This document shows positions 23,460 to 36,900 of a DNA stretch of 64,000 nucleotides, one piece after another; the stretch's first letter is position 1; each line of letters opens with the position of its first letter. The translations under genes and the position numbers were made by a program. Origin of the DNA: Amborella trichopoda (taxonomy: Eukaryota; Streptophyta; Magnoliopsida; Amborellales; Amborellaceae); NCBI RefSeq assembly GCF_000471905.2, contig NW_006500347.1:1226851-1290850 (forward strand), read 5' to 3'. The notes under the pieces are model-generated. The model searched no databases, was not told the origin of the DNA, and saw nothing but the letters and a program-made list of their open reading frames with translations.

Positions 23460-23850
23460 ACGCTCTGGCAGTACAAACACGTGCTACGGCATTTTGAATG
23501 TGCTCTCGACAATGCAGGTCTGAGCCGTAGCTCTCCGGCATTATGAGAGTTCGCTCCGATAGTGCAAAGACATGGTCCGGCATTCCGCTCCGACAATAAA
23601 ATCTCTGAAGCCACAGTGTTTTGGCAATGGAGGACCTCGCTTCCGGCAATGAAGTCTCTGGAGCCACAACGCTCCAGCAATGGAGGATTGCGCTTCGCGC
23701 TTCGGCAATAGAAATCGCACCACACTACGGCAATATAAATCACTCCGCGCTTCGACAATATAAATCTCTCCAGCATTCTGAAAGTGCGCTCCGACAATGC
23801 AAGTCTGAGCCACAGTGCTTTGACATTATGAAAACGCACTCGGTAGTACG
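23460..23850 (+). repeat. Degenerate GC-rich minisatellite
   Basis: About ten to twelve imperfect units built around GCTCCGACAAT / CTTCGGCAAT plus a variable 15-25 bp spacer (AAATCTCT, GCAAGTCTGAGCCACAGTG) run through the segment. It is more GC-rich than its surroundings. Long frames in it are by-products of the repeat. Confidence 0.7.
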
Positions 23851-24935
23851 CTATTTAGACCCACGAATTGACTTGGTTTGTACGGAAAAGGAAATTCCGT
23901 TTAAAAATTAACAACTTTTTATCTTGTGGGGTTTTTATGAAAAAAGGTTGTTTGGGAAAACAAAGTGAGAGAAAAGATTAATGTGAGAGTTTTTGTGAAA
24001 CAAAGTAGTTTTGAGAAAAAAAGTGAGAAAAGATTGGAGTGAAAGTAAACTAGTATATAATCCATTTTAAGGTGTTTTTTGTAATTTTCCCTCATTCTTT
24101 AACCCCAAGCTATATTCCATATAGATTAACCCCATCTATGTGACTCAAATAAATGATGATAATACTGCTTGTGGCTTTAGATTTAGACACACTACAACTA
24201 AAAAAGTATGACGCATTGAAAGGGAACTTGAACAATAACCGCTGATGTTACATAGGATAAAAGGATAATTTGACCATCTTAATGGTCATTTAAGGTGCAT
24301 TTAAGTGATGGTTTCCGTATTTTTAATCATTACTATTATTTACTTACAAAATATCCTCAATAACCATGACTCTATCAAAAATCTAAACGAAGTACATTCA
24401 GCGATAACAAAGATTTCCACAAAACCAATATACAAGAATTTTTCATGATTTCTTTTTCACATTAATTTAAGCGTGCCCCAAATCGGGCAATCCAACTAGG
24501 AATCAGCAAAATCCAACTTAGTTTTCTAGGTGACTGATAATTTTTAGAACACCGATATAAATCAATTGTACAAAACTTTACATTTACATGTTTCCAGTTA
24601 CCACTCACCCATCCCAACCTCATAAAGCAAAACATATGAACCCTGTCAAAAAGAAGCAAGCAGTCAGCCCTCTCAAAAAGCCCTTCAAGCACCTTGCAGC
24701 CAGAAGATCATCAAGCGAAGTTAACAAATGCCGGAAATCCAAAAATCTCACAGATTTGGGCAGCTTATTCACCAAATATCTCAAATTCTGGCTGAAGTCC
24801 ACTACCCAATTGATAAGCCAGTTGCAATAGCTTCTGACGAGGTCCAAACCAAAGCAAATTGTGTCGCCAGACAAAATCTTGGTCTCGTACCAAAGGATCC
24901 ACCCAAATACTTAGGAATGGGGTCCAATGCAAGTC
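23851..24935. other. Intergenic DNA and likely 3' UTR of the polymerase gene
   Basis: No gene recognised. The minus-strand polymerase ends at 24936, so its 3' UTR should occupy part of 24450-24935. I cannot place the poly(A) site. Confidence 0.45.
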
Positions 24936-27900
24936 TTACTTGGCAGCGTACCAGTTCTGTTCACAGTTGGCATCCACTGATAGGTCGACTTTGAGAAAGT
25001 TGGTGCCATAGAATGGCTTGGACATGCACTCCACGACTATGGCCTTGGCTTCCTCTGCTGAATCAGTGGGTCCTTCCAATATCACTTCATCATGTACCTG
25101 ATCAAAACAATGCGTCTTTTTCAAGGAGAGAGGATAGCAACTAAAGAAGTAACAGAGCCCACCAAAATTCAGTATTTTACTTTATAAACTGCAATAAGAG
25201 ACAAGGATAACAGATGTCATGAAGCTCTATTACTTTTTTTCTATTTTAATTGTTTCTTTCACAACAAACACATGAAACTCTATAATTATTTAAGAAACTT
25301 TGTTCTGTTTTGCATTTTCCACCTATCTTTAATTTGTTTCTATTATATTATGGGGGAAGTGAGGGCTGCGAATGCCTTTTGAGTCTGTTTCCAATAGTAC
25401 ACTACAAGTGTCAGTACATTTCAGTTATGGAATAGATTGATGCAGCATCTGATCCAGAATTTTTAGATAAATTATTTCATATAATTAGAGTATACAAAAA
25501 AATAACCATGCAGATGCTAGGGAAGGGAGAAAGATAATAAAGAACGGCTTTCCAAAGAATGACCTGCAAGAGTAACTTCCAACCAAGATCTTTCAAGCGA
25601 GAATTCCTCGATATTTCAAGCATGGCACACATCGCAACATCTGCAGCACTACCCTGCAACACAAATGTTAAAAGAGAAAAAAAAATATTGAAAACTCAAT
25701 CACAATATATTATGTTCCATGAAACAGTAAGAAAATCATCACAATGTATTCATTCTGTTGCGATTTGTCAAAATAAAGCTAAATACCTGCACTGGGGTAT
25801 TAATGGCAGCTCGTTCAATGTGGCCTCTTTGAGAGTAACTGGCATTAGCCATGGATGGGAAACGCCGGGCACGCCCAAGAAGTGTATGAACACACCCTTT
25901 GTTGGCTGCCTCCGATTTGCGTTCTTCTTGCCATCGCAAAACCTCCTTTCTTTCCTTATACCAAAGATTCACTGTTTCTTTTGCTTCCTTAAGAGAGACC
26001 TGGCAAGAAAGATGTGGAAGCACACCAAACAAAAAAGGATGAGAGAATTATACCAATCTAGGAAACCTAAAAATTCTGCGAACAATGACAGCCCAAGGAG
26101 TGAGGCTTCATCTGCCAAAACTTTACAGGAAGAGACCAATTCTTTGCACATGGTTGGACAAAGACAAATAAGAAAAATACTATCATATCACCCAAAACTC
26201 AGGAATGCCATAAAAAGCCCCAATTGCATATTGCCATTAAGCTGAGAAATACATTGACAACTGAAGCTGAGAAAAAAGTGCAGGAAAAATCGGCACAGGG
26301 AAGTTTTCTAAAAAAAGCAAGAACCATCCCACAGGCGTCATTTGTTTCAAAGTGTCCCCCAAAAACAAAGTAAAAACTAACAAATGACACTGAGAAATAT
26401 ACCTTCCAATCCCGTGAAAGTCCAACAGGAGTCTTCCCATAAGCGATGGAGAAGTTCAGCATTTTCGCTTTCCTTCTTTCTGAACCAAAAGCATCCTATA
26501 TGCGGACACCACAAATTATAACATGAAATTTTCATTTATTCAAAGGGAATAGAAGTCATTGTATGTATTCAGATCAACGTCCTAAGAAACAAAAATAACA
26601 CAAAGCTCTCATGAATATAAGTATGTGCATAATTATGTTGCTTAGCGAGAAACATTTTTATGTCTAAATTAATGTAGTTTCAAAACAAAAGTTTTTGTGC
26701 ATGTATTGAGATAAATGGTTTGATGAATATATTGTTCAACAGGTTTAATTCCATAAGAGATTATTTCCATCTCTTAGAGAGATAGAATTCCTGGTTTCCA
26801 CTATTTTTCACCTCCAGCAAACAATCCAGAGCTATATATCTTCACCTTCAGAAGAGGAACTGGTGGTTTCTCTTCTCCAGGCTGAGGGTGCCACTCAAGA
26901 AGAACACGCTTTTCCTCTACAGCCTCGCACACATGTGCATACATATTCATGGCTGTCCTTGAATGGAAATCTCCACCAGCTTTGAAAGCATCCAACATAC
27001 TCTTGCAATTGGACAGGTGTGCAAGGATTCTCAGCTCCAGCTTTACAAAGTAAAAAGTTCTTCTATTCAGTTAGGGTCGTAGGTAATAAAAGTTCAAAAA
27101 TCTATGTCACAATGGGGTTGCTGTATTAAATAGTCCGGTTAAGTCACAAAACCTGCCCATAATCAGCAACAATGAGAGAGTTCCCAGGTGCCGCAATAAA
27201 AGCCTGACGAATTTTGTACCGATCCTTCTCTAATGCAGGTTGATTCTGTAAAGGTGAAATTGAAACAAGCAAATTAATCCTATTTTCACACTAAATGTTA
27301 AGGTACAAACCAGAATAATTCAACAGGATACATACATACATACATATGTACACACATGCACGCGCACGCGTGATTTTGAATTTATAGGAAAAATCCTGTT
27401 ACATCAAACTAACATAACTTTGATCAATAAGCTAATAGCCCAATTTAGCGTGCAAAAGACAAAGTGTTACCATTGAGAATTGTAGTCACTGTTTTAAAAC
27501 TCAGTAAATTGACTCAAGACTCGCCCAAGTTAACTTGCTTCTGGACCCTAAAAGTCATGAGTAAATACCACAAGACTCGTAGGAGTCTTACACTTTTAGG
27601 CCTCATTTTGTTTTCTGTTATAGTCTCGGGGCAGATGAAACACCTGACATGGACTCAGGAACCAAGAGAGAACTGACCCAGCCCGAAGTCTATGTTTTAA
27701 AAAACTCGTTGTACAAGTTGTGAAGTTCACCAAAGAAAAAAGCTAAAAAAAATGTTTCATATATCTTTCTTAACTCACACTTGTAGAGTTATGCGTGTTG
27801 CATATAGGTATGCAACAAGAGAGAAGAACAATAAGAAATTTGAAAATTGATAATAAAACCTTTTCAAAGCATGAAAATTTCATGGTAAAAATTAGTTCCA

Positions 27901-30900
27901 TACTTATATAAGAATTTCTTTAAATATAGGAAAATGAGTCAAGAATGAAATTTAACATCATTAATAATTCAAGATTTAAAAAAGTAAAATATTTTTAAAC
28001 TACTTTATATCCTAATAATAGAAATACAAGCAAATCATAAAATATTGGTAAAAGAAAATAGAGTAGACATAATTTTAAAAAAACTGAAATTTCGCAATTA
28101 AAAAATAAAAATTAGTCATAAAGTTATTTTAGAGCATGGTACTTTATAGCTACAACTATAAACTTTTTCTTCAAAAATTCTAAAATAAAAAAAGTAGGTT
28201 TCCTTTTTTGCAATCAACACAAAATAATTATTGTTCAAATTCAAATATTTAAAACATACAATAAAATTTAATATACTTCTTAATTATTAATAAGTGTACT
28301 TAAATTTCGCATTAATAATGATACTTCTTAATTATTAAAATAAGTCTAACTATCAATGTTATGTAATTATTTATAACAATAATGGGTAAAATATAATAAT
28401 CATGATATCATATTATATTTTTGAGGACAATAAATTATCATTATATTAGTATTTATAATTAATATAATAACATTATCATAAAATACAATAATCATGCTTA
28501 TGATTATTATTATAGAAAATATGGATTAAGGTGAAGTTTAATTGTATTATAGAAAAATCCAAATAAGGACAAAATCCAAATAAGGACATCATATTACACA
28601 AAATAGAAATTCTGTTTTTATGTTTTTTTATTTAATATGGGAAATTCTGTTTTTATGTTACTATCATAATGTTCATATCAAAACCCTGTTATAAATCTAT
28701 GAACATTCATAATAATGCCCGAAATATCATGAATATGTTAATAATTTTATTATCGGCAAGCATTAATAATACTAATAACTTATAAGTGCTTATATATGTA
28801 TGTAGTTTATCATATGCAGCACACAGAGGCTTTGAATGCATTTATAATATATTGTTATATATGTTTACTCCCATATTGTAGTAAAATTCTCCTAAAACAA
28901 TAACCTTCAACATATCATCTCTATCTGCATCTTTTCCCCTTATTTTTCAAATATCGCTTCTAAAGTCTCTTAAAAGTCCATAAATCTTGTTTTTCCATCA
29001 CTCTTATTATTGTTTTTCAAAAACATAAAGTCTCTCTCTATCCTAGAAGGATGGGATTAGCTTGTTTAGAAAAATAGAAGTATACCCCACACAATTTGCT
29101 GTAAACTCCTTCTATTTCTTGGGCACCTACCCTACATTCTCTCTAGGATTCCCTTTATTCTTGCAACATGTATCCACTCTTTAGCTACGGCTTAATATAT
29201 GTAGTAAAAATAATGAGTATCAATCCTACAAAGGTTGATTATAAAGAAAATTAAGAGTGTGTTTGATAAGTGGGAGTTTTTGGAAGTGCCAATTGAACAT
29301 CCCACTTCCATTTTGGACAACACCTCCATTGAAGCCGCAAAGTGGAAGTGCGGCCTTCCACACCAACGTTAAAAGTGGCCCATTTTTTGGAAGAAGCCTC
29401 TTCCATCAAAATAAATGGAAGAGGCCTCTTCGATATTTTGTGGAGTGGGCATCGCACAAACTACCACCATCAAACACGCCCTAAATTATAAAATTATAGT
29501 AAAAAAAAACTTTGAATATGTAAAATTATAGTAAAAATTAACCACAGACCTGCAAACTTGGCCTCCTAGCAGACAAACGTCCAGTCTCAGTGTTGATATT
29601 AAGAGAACAATGAATGCGTCCATTCCCGCATGATATCCGGTCACCCTGCCATCATAAGTCACAAATCATTATAGCTGCCCTTTTCATCATTAAAAATCTA
29701 AAGCATCTTTCCATAGCAAATAAAGAAAATAAAAAAACAAGGAATGGCCAAGCCTGATTGCATATATGCCCACAAAAATATGTTTCACTTCACGTGTATG
29801 ATTCTCAATTTTTCACTGGTATGCTATATTCGAATCTGCGATTGCTGAGTCATTTTGAGTGGGCTACAGCAAATTGAATATTTGTATTTTTTTATTTTCT
29901 TTATTGGTAATCAAATTTTGTACACATTACGTAAGTGATTCTCTTTGACATTCCTAAACACCAATATTTTCATATTTTGGCATAGTGACAGTACCTCTTG
30001 TTGAAGGCCCATGGTTTAAAGCAAATATGAAAGCCGGTTACAGTTTTGGTCCATCATGCATCGGTGGTTACAAAGAATGAACTATTTTCATGTAGGGTAT
30101 AAGGGGAAAAAACTAGGTTTATCCCGCACGCAAAAAGGCATGTTTTCAGTGTCCGCCAGTACTACCCACAAGACAGAAATGCATCCAAAGCAACCTTCTC
30201 AAACCATGTTTGAGGCAGAGTCTAGACCCAAACCCCATCCACACCCCCATCCCCAAGACCATAAGGACAACATGGTTGAGAGTGTTATTCCCAGTGCTTC
30301 AGAATGCTTTCCAGCATGAATTTTGGAGGATCCCATTACATGTAACTGGAAAATCCCCTGCAAATACTGTCACCCTTCAAAATAGGATTATGCTCCAGTT
30401 AGTCATTAACCGCCTTATTTGCATGGCTCCTATTCTCTTATTATTGTCCAGTAAGATTAAAAGATACATTGCTAATCTACTTCTTCCCAGTTTCCTTTTG
30501 GGATTTTAGTAAAGCATTATTTTTTTCTTGTAATTAACATTGTTGTTCCAGACAAAGTTACAATGATTAAGTAGGTAAAAAAAGATATCACAATCATAGA
30601 GTGGGAAAAACAACTCAAGTTTGGCTAGACTATATACCAGTACATTAGCTTCCTCATAAACCCAAGACCATGTCAAACTTAAGAAATAGGTCTGTGTTTC
30701 TCAAACATGCCACCATCTTATACAAGACAAGAAAAATCTCAAATAAGCATTTTGATGCATTAAGTACTCCTAAATGATATAAGGATTACTGAAGCTCCTA
30801 ACGTAGAGAAGAGAATAACTATTTTTTCTCACTACTTCTATCCATGTCCTTTTGAGCCTTCGTTGTCCTTTTAAAGCCTTCCACTTGAACCAAATTGCAC

Positions 30901-33900
30901 CTCCTAACCGGTTTTGTATTAGGTCTACACTTGCACATAGCCAGTTCACATAAGTTTATTGTCCCCTATCTTAACGCTTATTAAAGCCACACCTAAGTTC
31001 CCTTGAATATATTCATTCCGAATTCCATCATTTCTTGTCTCGCCACTCATCCATCTCAAGATTCTCAACATCCGCAACTCAACTACACGCATATTATGGA
31101 CATGTTGTTTCTTGACCGCCCAATATAGCTTGTCTTACAGCTGTCCTACATAACATCCCCTTCAGTTTCATTGGTACATGGCGATCACATCAAATTCCGG
31201 CGGCACATCTCCACTTCGCCCACCTAGCTTTAATTCTATGAGCAACATCCCTCGATCTATCCATCGAAAATAACCTCTTTTAGGTATTTTTTGGCCATCA
31301 ATCTTAACTACTTCTCCATTTCTACTACTATTATTACTAAACTTGCATTTCATATATTCTATATTAGTCCTGCTAATTTTAAAACCTTTAGAATCTAGAG
31401 CATCCCTCCAAAGTTTACATGAGTGCCTAAAGACCACCTTAATAGAACTTTAGGTTAGAACTTCCCTTTATGGGTCTTGATACTAACACATAGGCACTAG
31501 CCAAGCCTAGGTGCACGCTAAGTCTCTAAGGCAACTAATGATTGATAAGACCATCGCCCCATTTAGCACCAAGACCCTCCTAATACCCAGATTGCCTTCT
31601 CCTTTATATTAGAGGAAAAAGGAGCACCTTTCATTAAAGAGTATGGATTCTTTATCCAAAACATTATAGCTCCACTTATCATCAAACACATTTTACTTTC
31701 TAACGGACTCTTTCAAATATGAAAGGAACTGCATCCCAATATCAATGTTCCTTATGTAGAATTGATGGGCCATATATCAAACAAAGGCATCAGTTTTCCC
31801 CATCAATAATCCTTAGAACTCCCCCTATCCAACAAAGAATTTAGGTCATCATCAAGTCCACCTATAATATTAAACAAGACCCCCTTAATAAAAGGTCCAA
31901 CACACTAACCTTTCATCATCATTATCTGAGCCTTATCCTAGCTATTTGGGTTCAGCTATATATATCTTGTTATGCCATTACGCTTTATCAAGGGCCATAT
32001 CATCAGCCTACCACTTGAACCAGAATGCCCCGCTAAACAATGTTGTTTTAGGTCGACACAGCACATGCCCAGACCACCTAAGTCTACTTTTGTTTTTGGG
32101 TAAGTCAAAGTGGTATACGAGTGGGGATTTGGGCCCCTACCCTTAGACCACCTAAGTCTACTTGCCTTATCATATTGCCTATTGGAGCCACCCCTAAGTT
32201 CCCTCTGATGTACTTATTTTGAATTCTACCTTTTCTTATCTTGCCACTCATCCAACTCAATATCCTCATTTCAGACACACTCGTTTTATGGATATATTTC
32301 TTGACTGCCCAACATTTTGTCTCCTAAAACATGGCTGGTCTTACAAATGTCTTATGAAACTTCCCCTTCAATTTCATTGGTATGCAACGAACACATAAGC
32401 TTCCGGAAGCACATCTCCATTTTGTCCAGCCAGCTCAAGTCAAAAGAGAAAAAAAAAGGAAAAAGAAAAAGAAAAAGATGTATAGTCATGCACATGCACC
32501 ACCACACTTTTTCCATGTGGATCTAGTTTGCATTGAAAATCACCATGTAGCCCTCTTGCAGCCAAGCAAGGATAATGCTCATTTCCAGAGCTCTGCTCTA
32601 CGTACAAAGAATATTAGAAACTGCTTGTTCCCGTGTAGGTAAAGCACTCCTTAAACAAGTGCTTTGCTTGTTCTAAATCCATCCAAATTACTCCATATCT
32701 GACCAAGCTTTGTAATTATATATCTGTGCAAATACTATTTGTAAGCCAGATGAACAGTCATTCTACAGGCTGCATCTATAACAAAGACCGTATCTCCCAA
32801 TCCCATGACAAATGCAATTACCCATGTCAAATCCCTCAAATTCATTATCCACGACACCATTCTTCTGTCTTATATTTCTCTTTCAGCCAATTAGCTTGTC
32901 TCCTGTACAAAACTAAATAAGTGCTCTCAAAGTACATCTAAATCAACTCAACCATGTGAGATTCTGTAAAATGATAGAGATGTCCACATCTGTGATGACA
33001 GTCTTATAAGACATGGTAATACCCCTTTTCATTTTCTTACCATTCCAGCACACCATTGACATACTGATTGCCCATCATTGCTCATAATCTCAACATCTTT
33101 GTCATGCTACTACAGACACACAGAAAACATGTCATCCGCCAGTGGCAGCAAAAGTTGCCTTGAGTGATAGAATTTCCCACCAGTACACTTATTATTGAAA
33201 CTTAAGGTTCTGTGCAAGAAGGTAAAATTTACCTTTTAAAATTAGTTTCCAATAGCAGGAGGGCCATATTGCATCTTTACAATGATAAAAAATAAAAACA
33301 AAAAAAAAGGTTCGGAGTTTATATTGGAAATAATGGAAATTTGCAATATACAATGATTTCTTTTAAGATGTTACCAAACCCCATCATTGACTGCTAACGC
33401 AGTATCATGCAAAACTCATGATATTGCACCTTCTTTACCAAATGCAATATAAATCATTTAAGGCTAACTTAAGAATCTCATTCTGGTTGCAGACCAAAAG
33501 CTGCCCGAATAGAGTCCTCCTCTGAACAAAGAGGATTAAAGAAACAACCGACACGGTTCATGCCAAGAATAAAGGCAAGGATAAAAAATGACTAGAGAAC
33601 AATCAACACATAGAATGGTTACATAATAAGTCTTTATAATTTAAGGAACTTTATCTATATAAGCTTAATCATTGAACAGAAAAAAATGAAATATAAATAA
33701 AAGACAATAAAACATGTATACAAGACAATGCAAAACCTTGCCTGAAGGGGTAATATAAAGTTGGATATCAAGGAGTCAATTGAACAAACTTCACAAAGAG
33801 CAGCAATTGCATGACATGCCTCCCTCCCTTTCTCGCCATCACCAAACGCAGAATATGCACTTCCATACATAGATGTATCTATTTCAGCAGAAGTTGAAGC

Positions 33901-36900
33901 CTCCTTCCCATTGAGCTTGGCTTCTTCTTCTTCTAATACCGAATCTACAGGATTTTCATCATTGTCATCCATTGCACCATAAGGGATTGAGGAGACCTTT
34001 CCGGCAAAGGCTTTTAGAGCATCTCCACTAACAGAGGGCCAGCCAGACGGTGTATACATCTCAGTGTGCATCTCAACACCAAGGCTACGAAGCACAATCG
34101 TCCTATTCTTTGCAGGAGCTTTTTTGCCTTCCTCGATAAACTCATCAACATTTGGTACCTTAAAAGTCTTCTCAAATGGCAAAGTTTCATTGGGATCCTT
34201 CCTATTGAAGATCACATTTGTCGAGTTCGAAAGGTGAAACCATAACGAATCATTAACAAATTTAATATCCTACTCTTTATGCTTCAACATATATCTTACA
34301 ACGAAAAAAAACACTTCACTAGATATTTACGTTTCACAGAAAATCATCAGACCTCAAGAGTTTGTTCATAGAAAACAGGTAATTCAATAATTATGAAAAA
34401 ATAATTGAAAGGATAAGAGAATGAAAGAGGCTCAAAATGCACCCAAGTTGGAAAAACAAATTGTGCCTTCCTCGTAGGAAAAAGAGGTACAACAGGAAAG
34501 ACAAATTGGACTAACTTGTATACCTGTTTTGCATCCCACCAAAGAAAAGTAGACGCAATTGAGAATCACTCCCCACATTCATGTACAAGGCATCTGGACA
34601 ATACTGAGAAGCCCACTTCCTAAATCTGTTGACGGCAATTTCTCTCTCTTGAATGGCTATTTTCTCCATCTTAGACAGATGACAACGATCAACCAGCATC
34701 CCCTCAGATTCCATTCTAACCAAAATTTCACCAAATGGACGCCAGTACTCTTCATAGAAATCGTACATGGTTCCCCTTTGTACTCCATCCAGCACCCATC
34801 CCATGGCCATCAGCTTCCCCTTCAAGCTCACAAAAAGCTTCAGTGTGCTAACTGAATCTAGGGCAGAATAACAAATCCAGGGAATTCTCTCTTTCCTTTG
34901 TAGCTCTTCTACAGGGGGAAGAGTGACGAGTTTCCCTTCAGACCCATCTTTCTTCACCTTTCTCTTGCCAAATATAGTTTTCATTGATATTTTTCCAGAA
35001 ATCAGTTCATCCTTTGCAGTTAAGCCAGGGCCAGACATGACCTTTGGATCACCTGTGAGAGCTTCAAGAGAATAGCCGCCTTCTGCACGCCTTGAAGAAT
35101 CCCATAATCGAGCAAGATGAATCGTATCAGCATGAAATCCATGGACCTTAAATCCATAGTTCTCCAAGACATGATTATCAAAGCTATAGTTATGCCAAAC
35201 CTGTAAAGAAGAAGGCAAACTTATTCCTCAATTACTAACCCGATAAATAAGCAAAGCTCTATCCATCAACCAACCACTTGTATTAAGAAACTTCAAAATG
35301 CAAAAGAGTGACTATTCTATATCAACTTGAAAAAGATAAGAAGATGCAAGATGATTGATAGTTGTACACTTCCTCAGCATCAAAAAGTGTATATCTTTTC
35401 TACTGTCTCTACTAAGAACCTTTTTTTTTTCCTTTACTTTATAGTAATGGAGGACCAAAGGCTCAATTCCAGCAGGGCTGATAAACCACCAACAGCAAAA
35501 ACAGACAACCTCCACAGTGTGTTCCAATTCAATTATTTCGAAATGTTTCACCAGTTACCCACAGAAAAATGAATAAGGCAGAAGAGATTTCTGAAGAATA
35601 CTGATAATGAAAAATAGGTGGCGAATAGAGATAAATTGGATGGTTATTTCATTAGAGATCCAATTGGAGATCCAATTGTGGGGTTCGGGATGAGGGGAGG
35701 AACGAGGAACAAGATGGAGAAGGATGGGTGGACGGGATAGTTGCATAATGATTCAAAATGCCCCTGGTTCGGATAGCTTGAATCCTTCTAGTGGAGATAC
35801 AAGGAAGCTTTTCCGTCTGCTGCAGAACAATGTAATTGACGGAGCGCAAAATTCTGTCACCACTTTTTGTTTTATTTTCATTTGACTCTATATATAGTGT
35901 GTGTCTGCATAAGAGGTCCATGTACTTTAGTTGAACAAGATACAACTATGCATAAATGTATGATTCAGAGACACGTGGAATTGGAGTCTATATCCCATAT
36001 AAATAAATGGAAGTTAACGAATGTATAATTTCTGCAGGGATATATTCAGGCATATTGAATCATGATAAGGAAGTAGCATCCCTGGCACGAAGGGCCCTCA
36101 GGTGTTTTTCTTACTAAGAAATCTTTCCTATAATCCTATTCTAATTAAATTCGGCACTCCAACGTGAACTTGATTTTATACTATTTGCCTTTAGATTTGT
36201 ATTGAAGTTGCACCTTTAGTATTGAAGTAGGGGGCTCTACAACTGACTAATTAGACCAGTGTCTCTGACCATTGATTGACACACACACATCCTGAGTCAA
36301 AACTTTAGCTACTGAAGTAGACAAAAAAGTCAACAGAAATCACCATTTTTGCACGAACTTGGTGGTCAGACAAATGACAAATGCAATTTGAGATGACACG
36401 TAAACAACTAGGTCCACTCTCCTGAAAAGAAGGGTCCAATGATTTATTAGAATCCATGTTTACTTGTGCTGAAAAGTTAGGCAAAGAGGAAGACTGTGAA
36501 AACTTTGTCAAAAGTTCAATGATTTGTAGTAGTTGACTTCCACAATTCAGAGAGGTTGAGCAGAACGGATCCAATACAAGTTCAATTAGCTTTCTTCACA
36601 GATCAGACTGTATAATCTTTAGAAGTGATACCATATTCAAAATGAATAAGGTTAGAGCACGTGTACAAACCCTCACAATCATGAAGCCCCAAATAATTGA
36701 AACAGGCACCTCAGTACTGTTATTATATACTTCACGCTGCCATAACTACTTCCAAAACAACCAAGTTCATGTTTTGCTACAGGTACTCAACCAAGTGTAG
36801 CAGATCCTAATAAGACCTCCCTCATCATTTGGAACATTGGATTTATCACAACTAAGATGAATTACTTAGTAAAAATCATACAAATAGTAACAATCTGCAA

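Larger units (their letters stand above)
29646..33741 (-). other. Polymerase intron (4.1 kb) with a GC-AG border and LINE relics
   Basis: The upstream exon ends ...NFILPLQ (CTTCAG) and the intron begins GCAAGG. The acceptor precedes GDRISCGNGR. Two LINE 3' fragments occupy 30850-31440 and 31985-32430; the rest is unremarkable. Confidence 0.75.
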
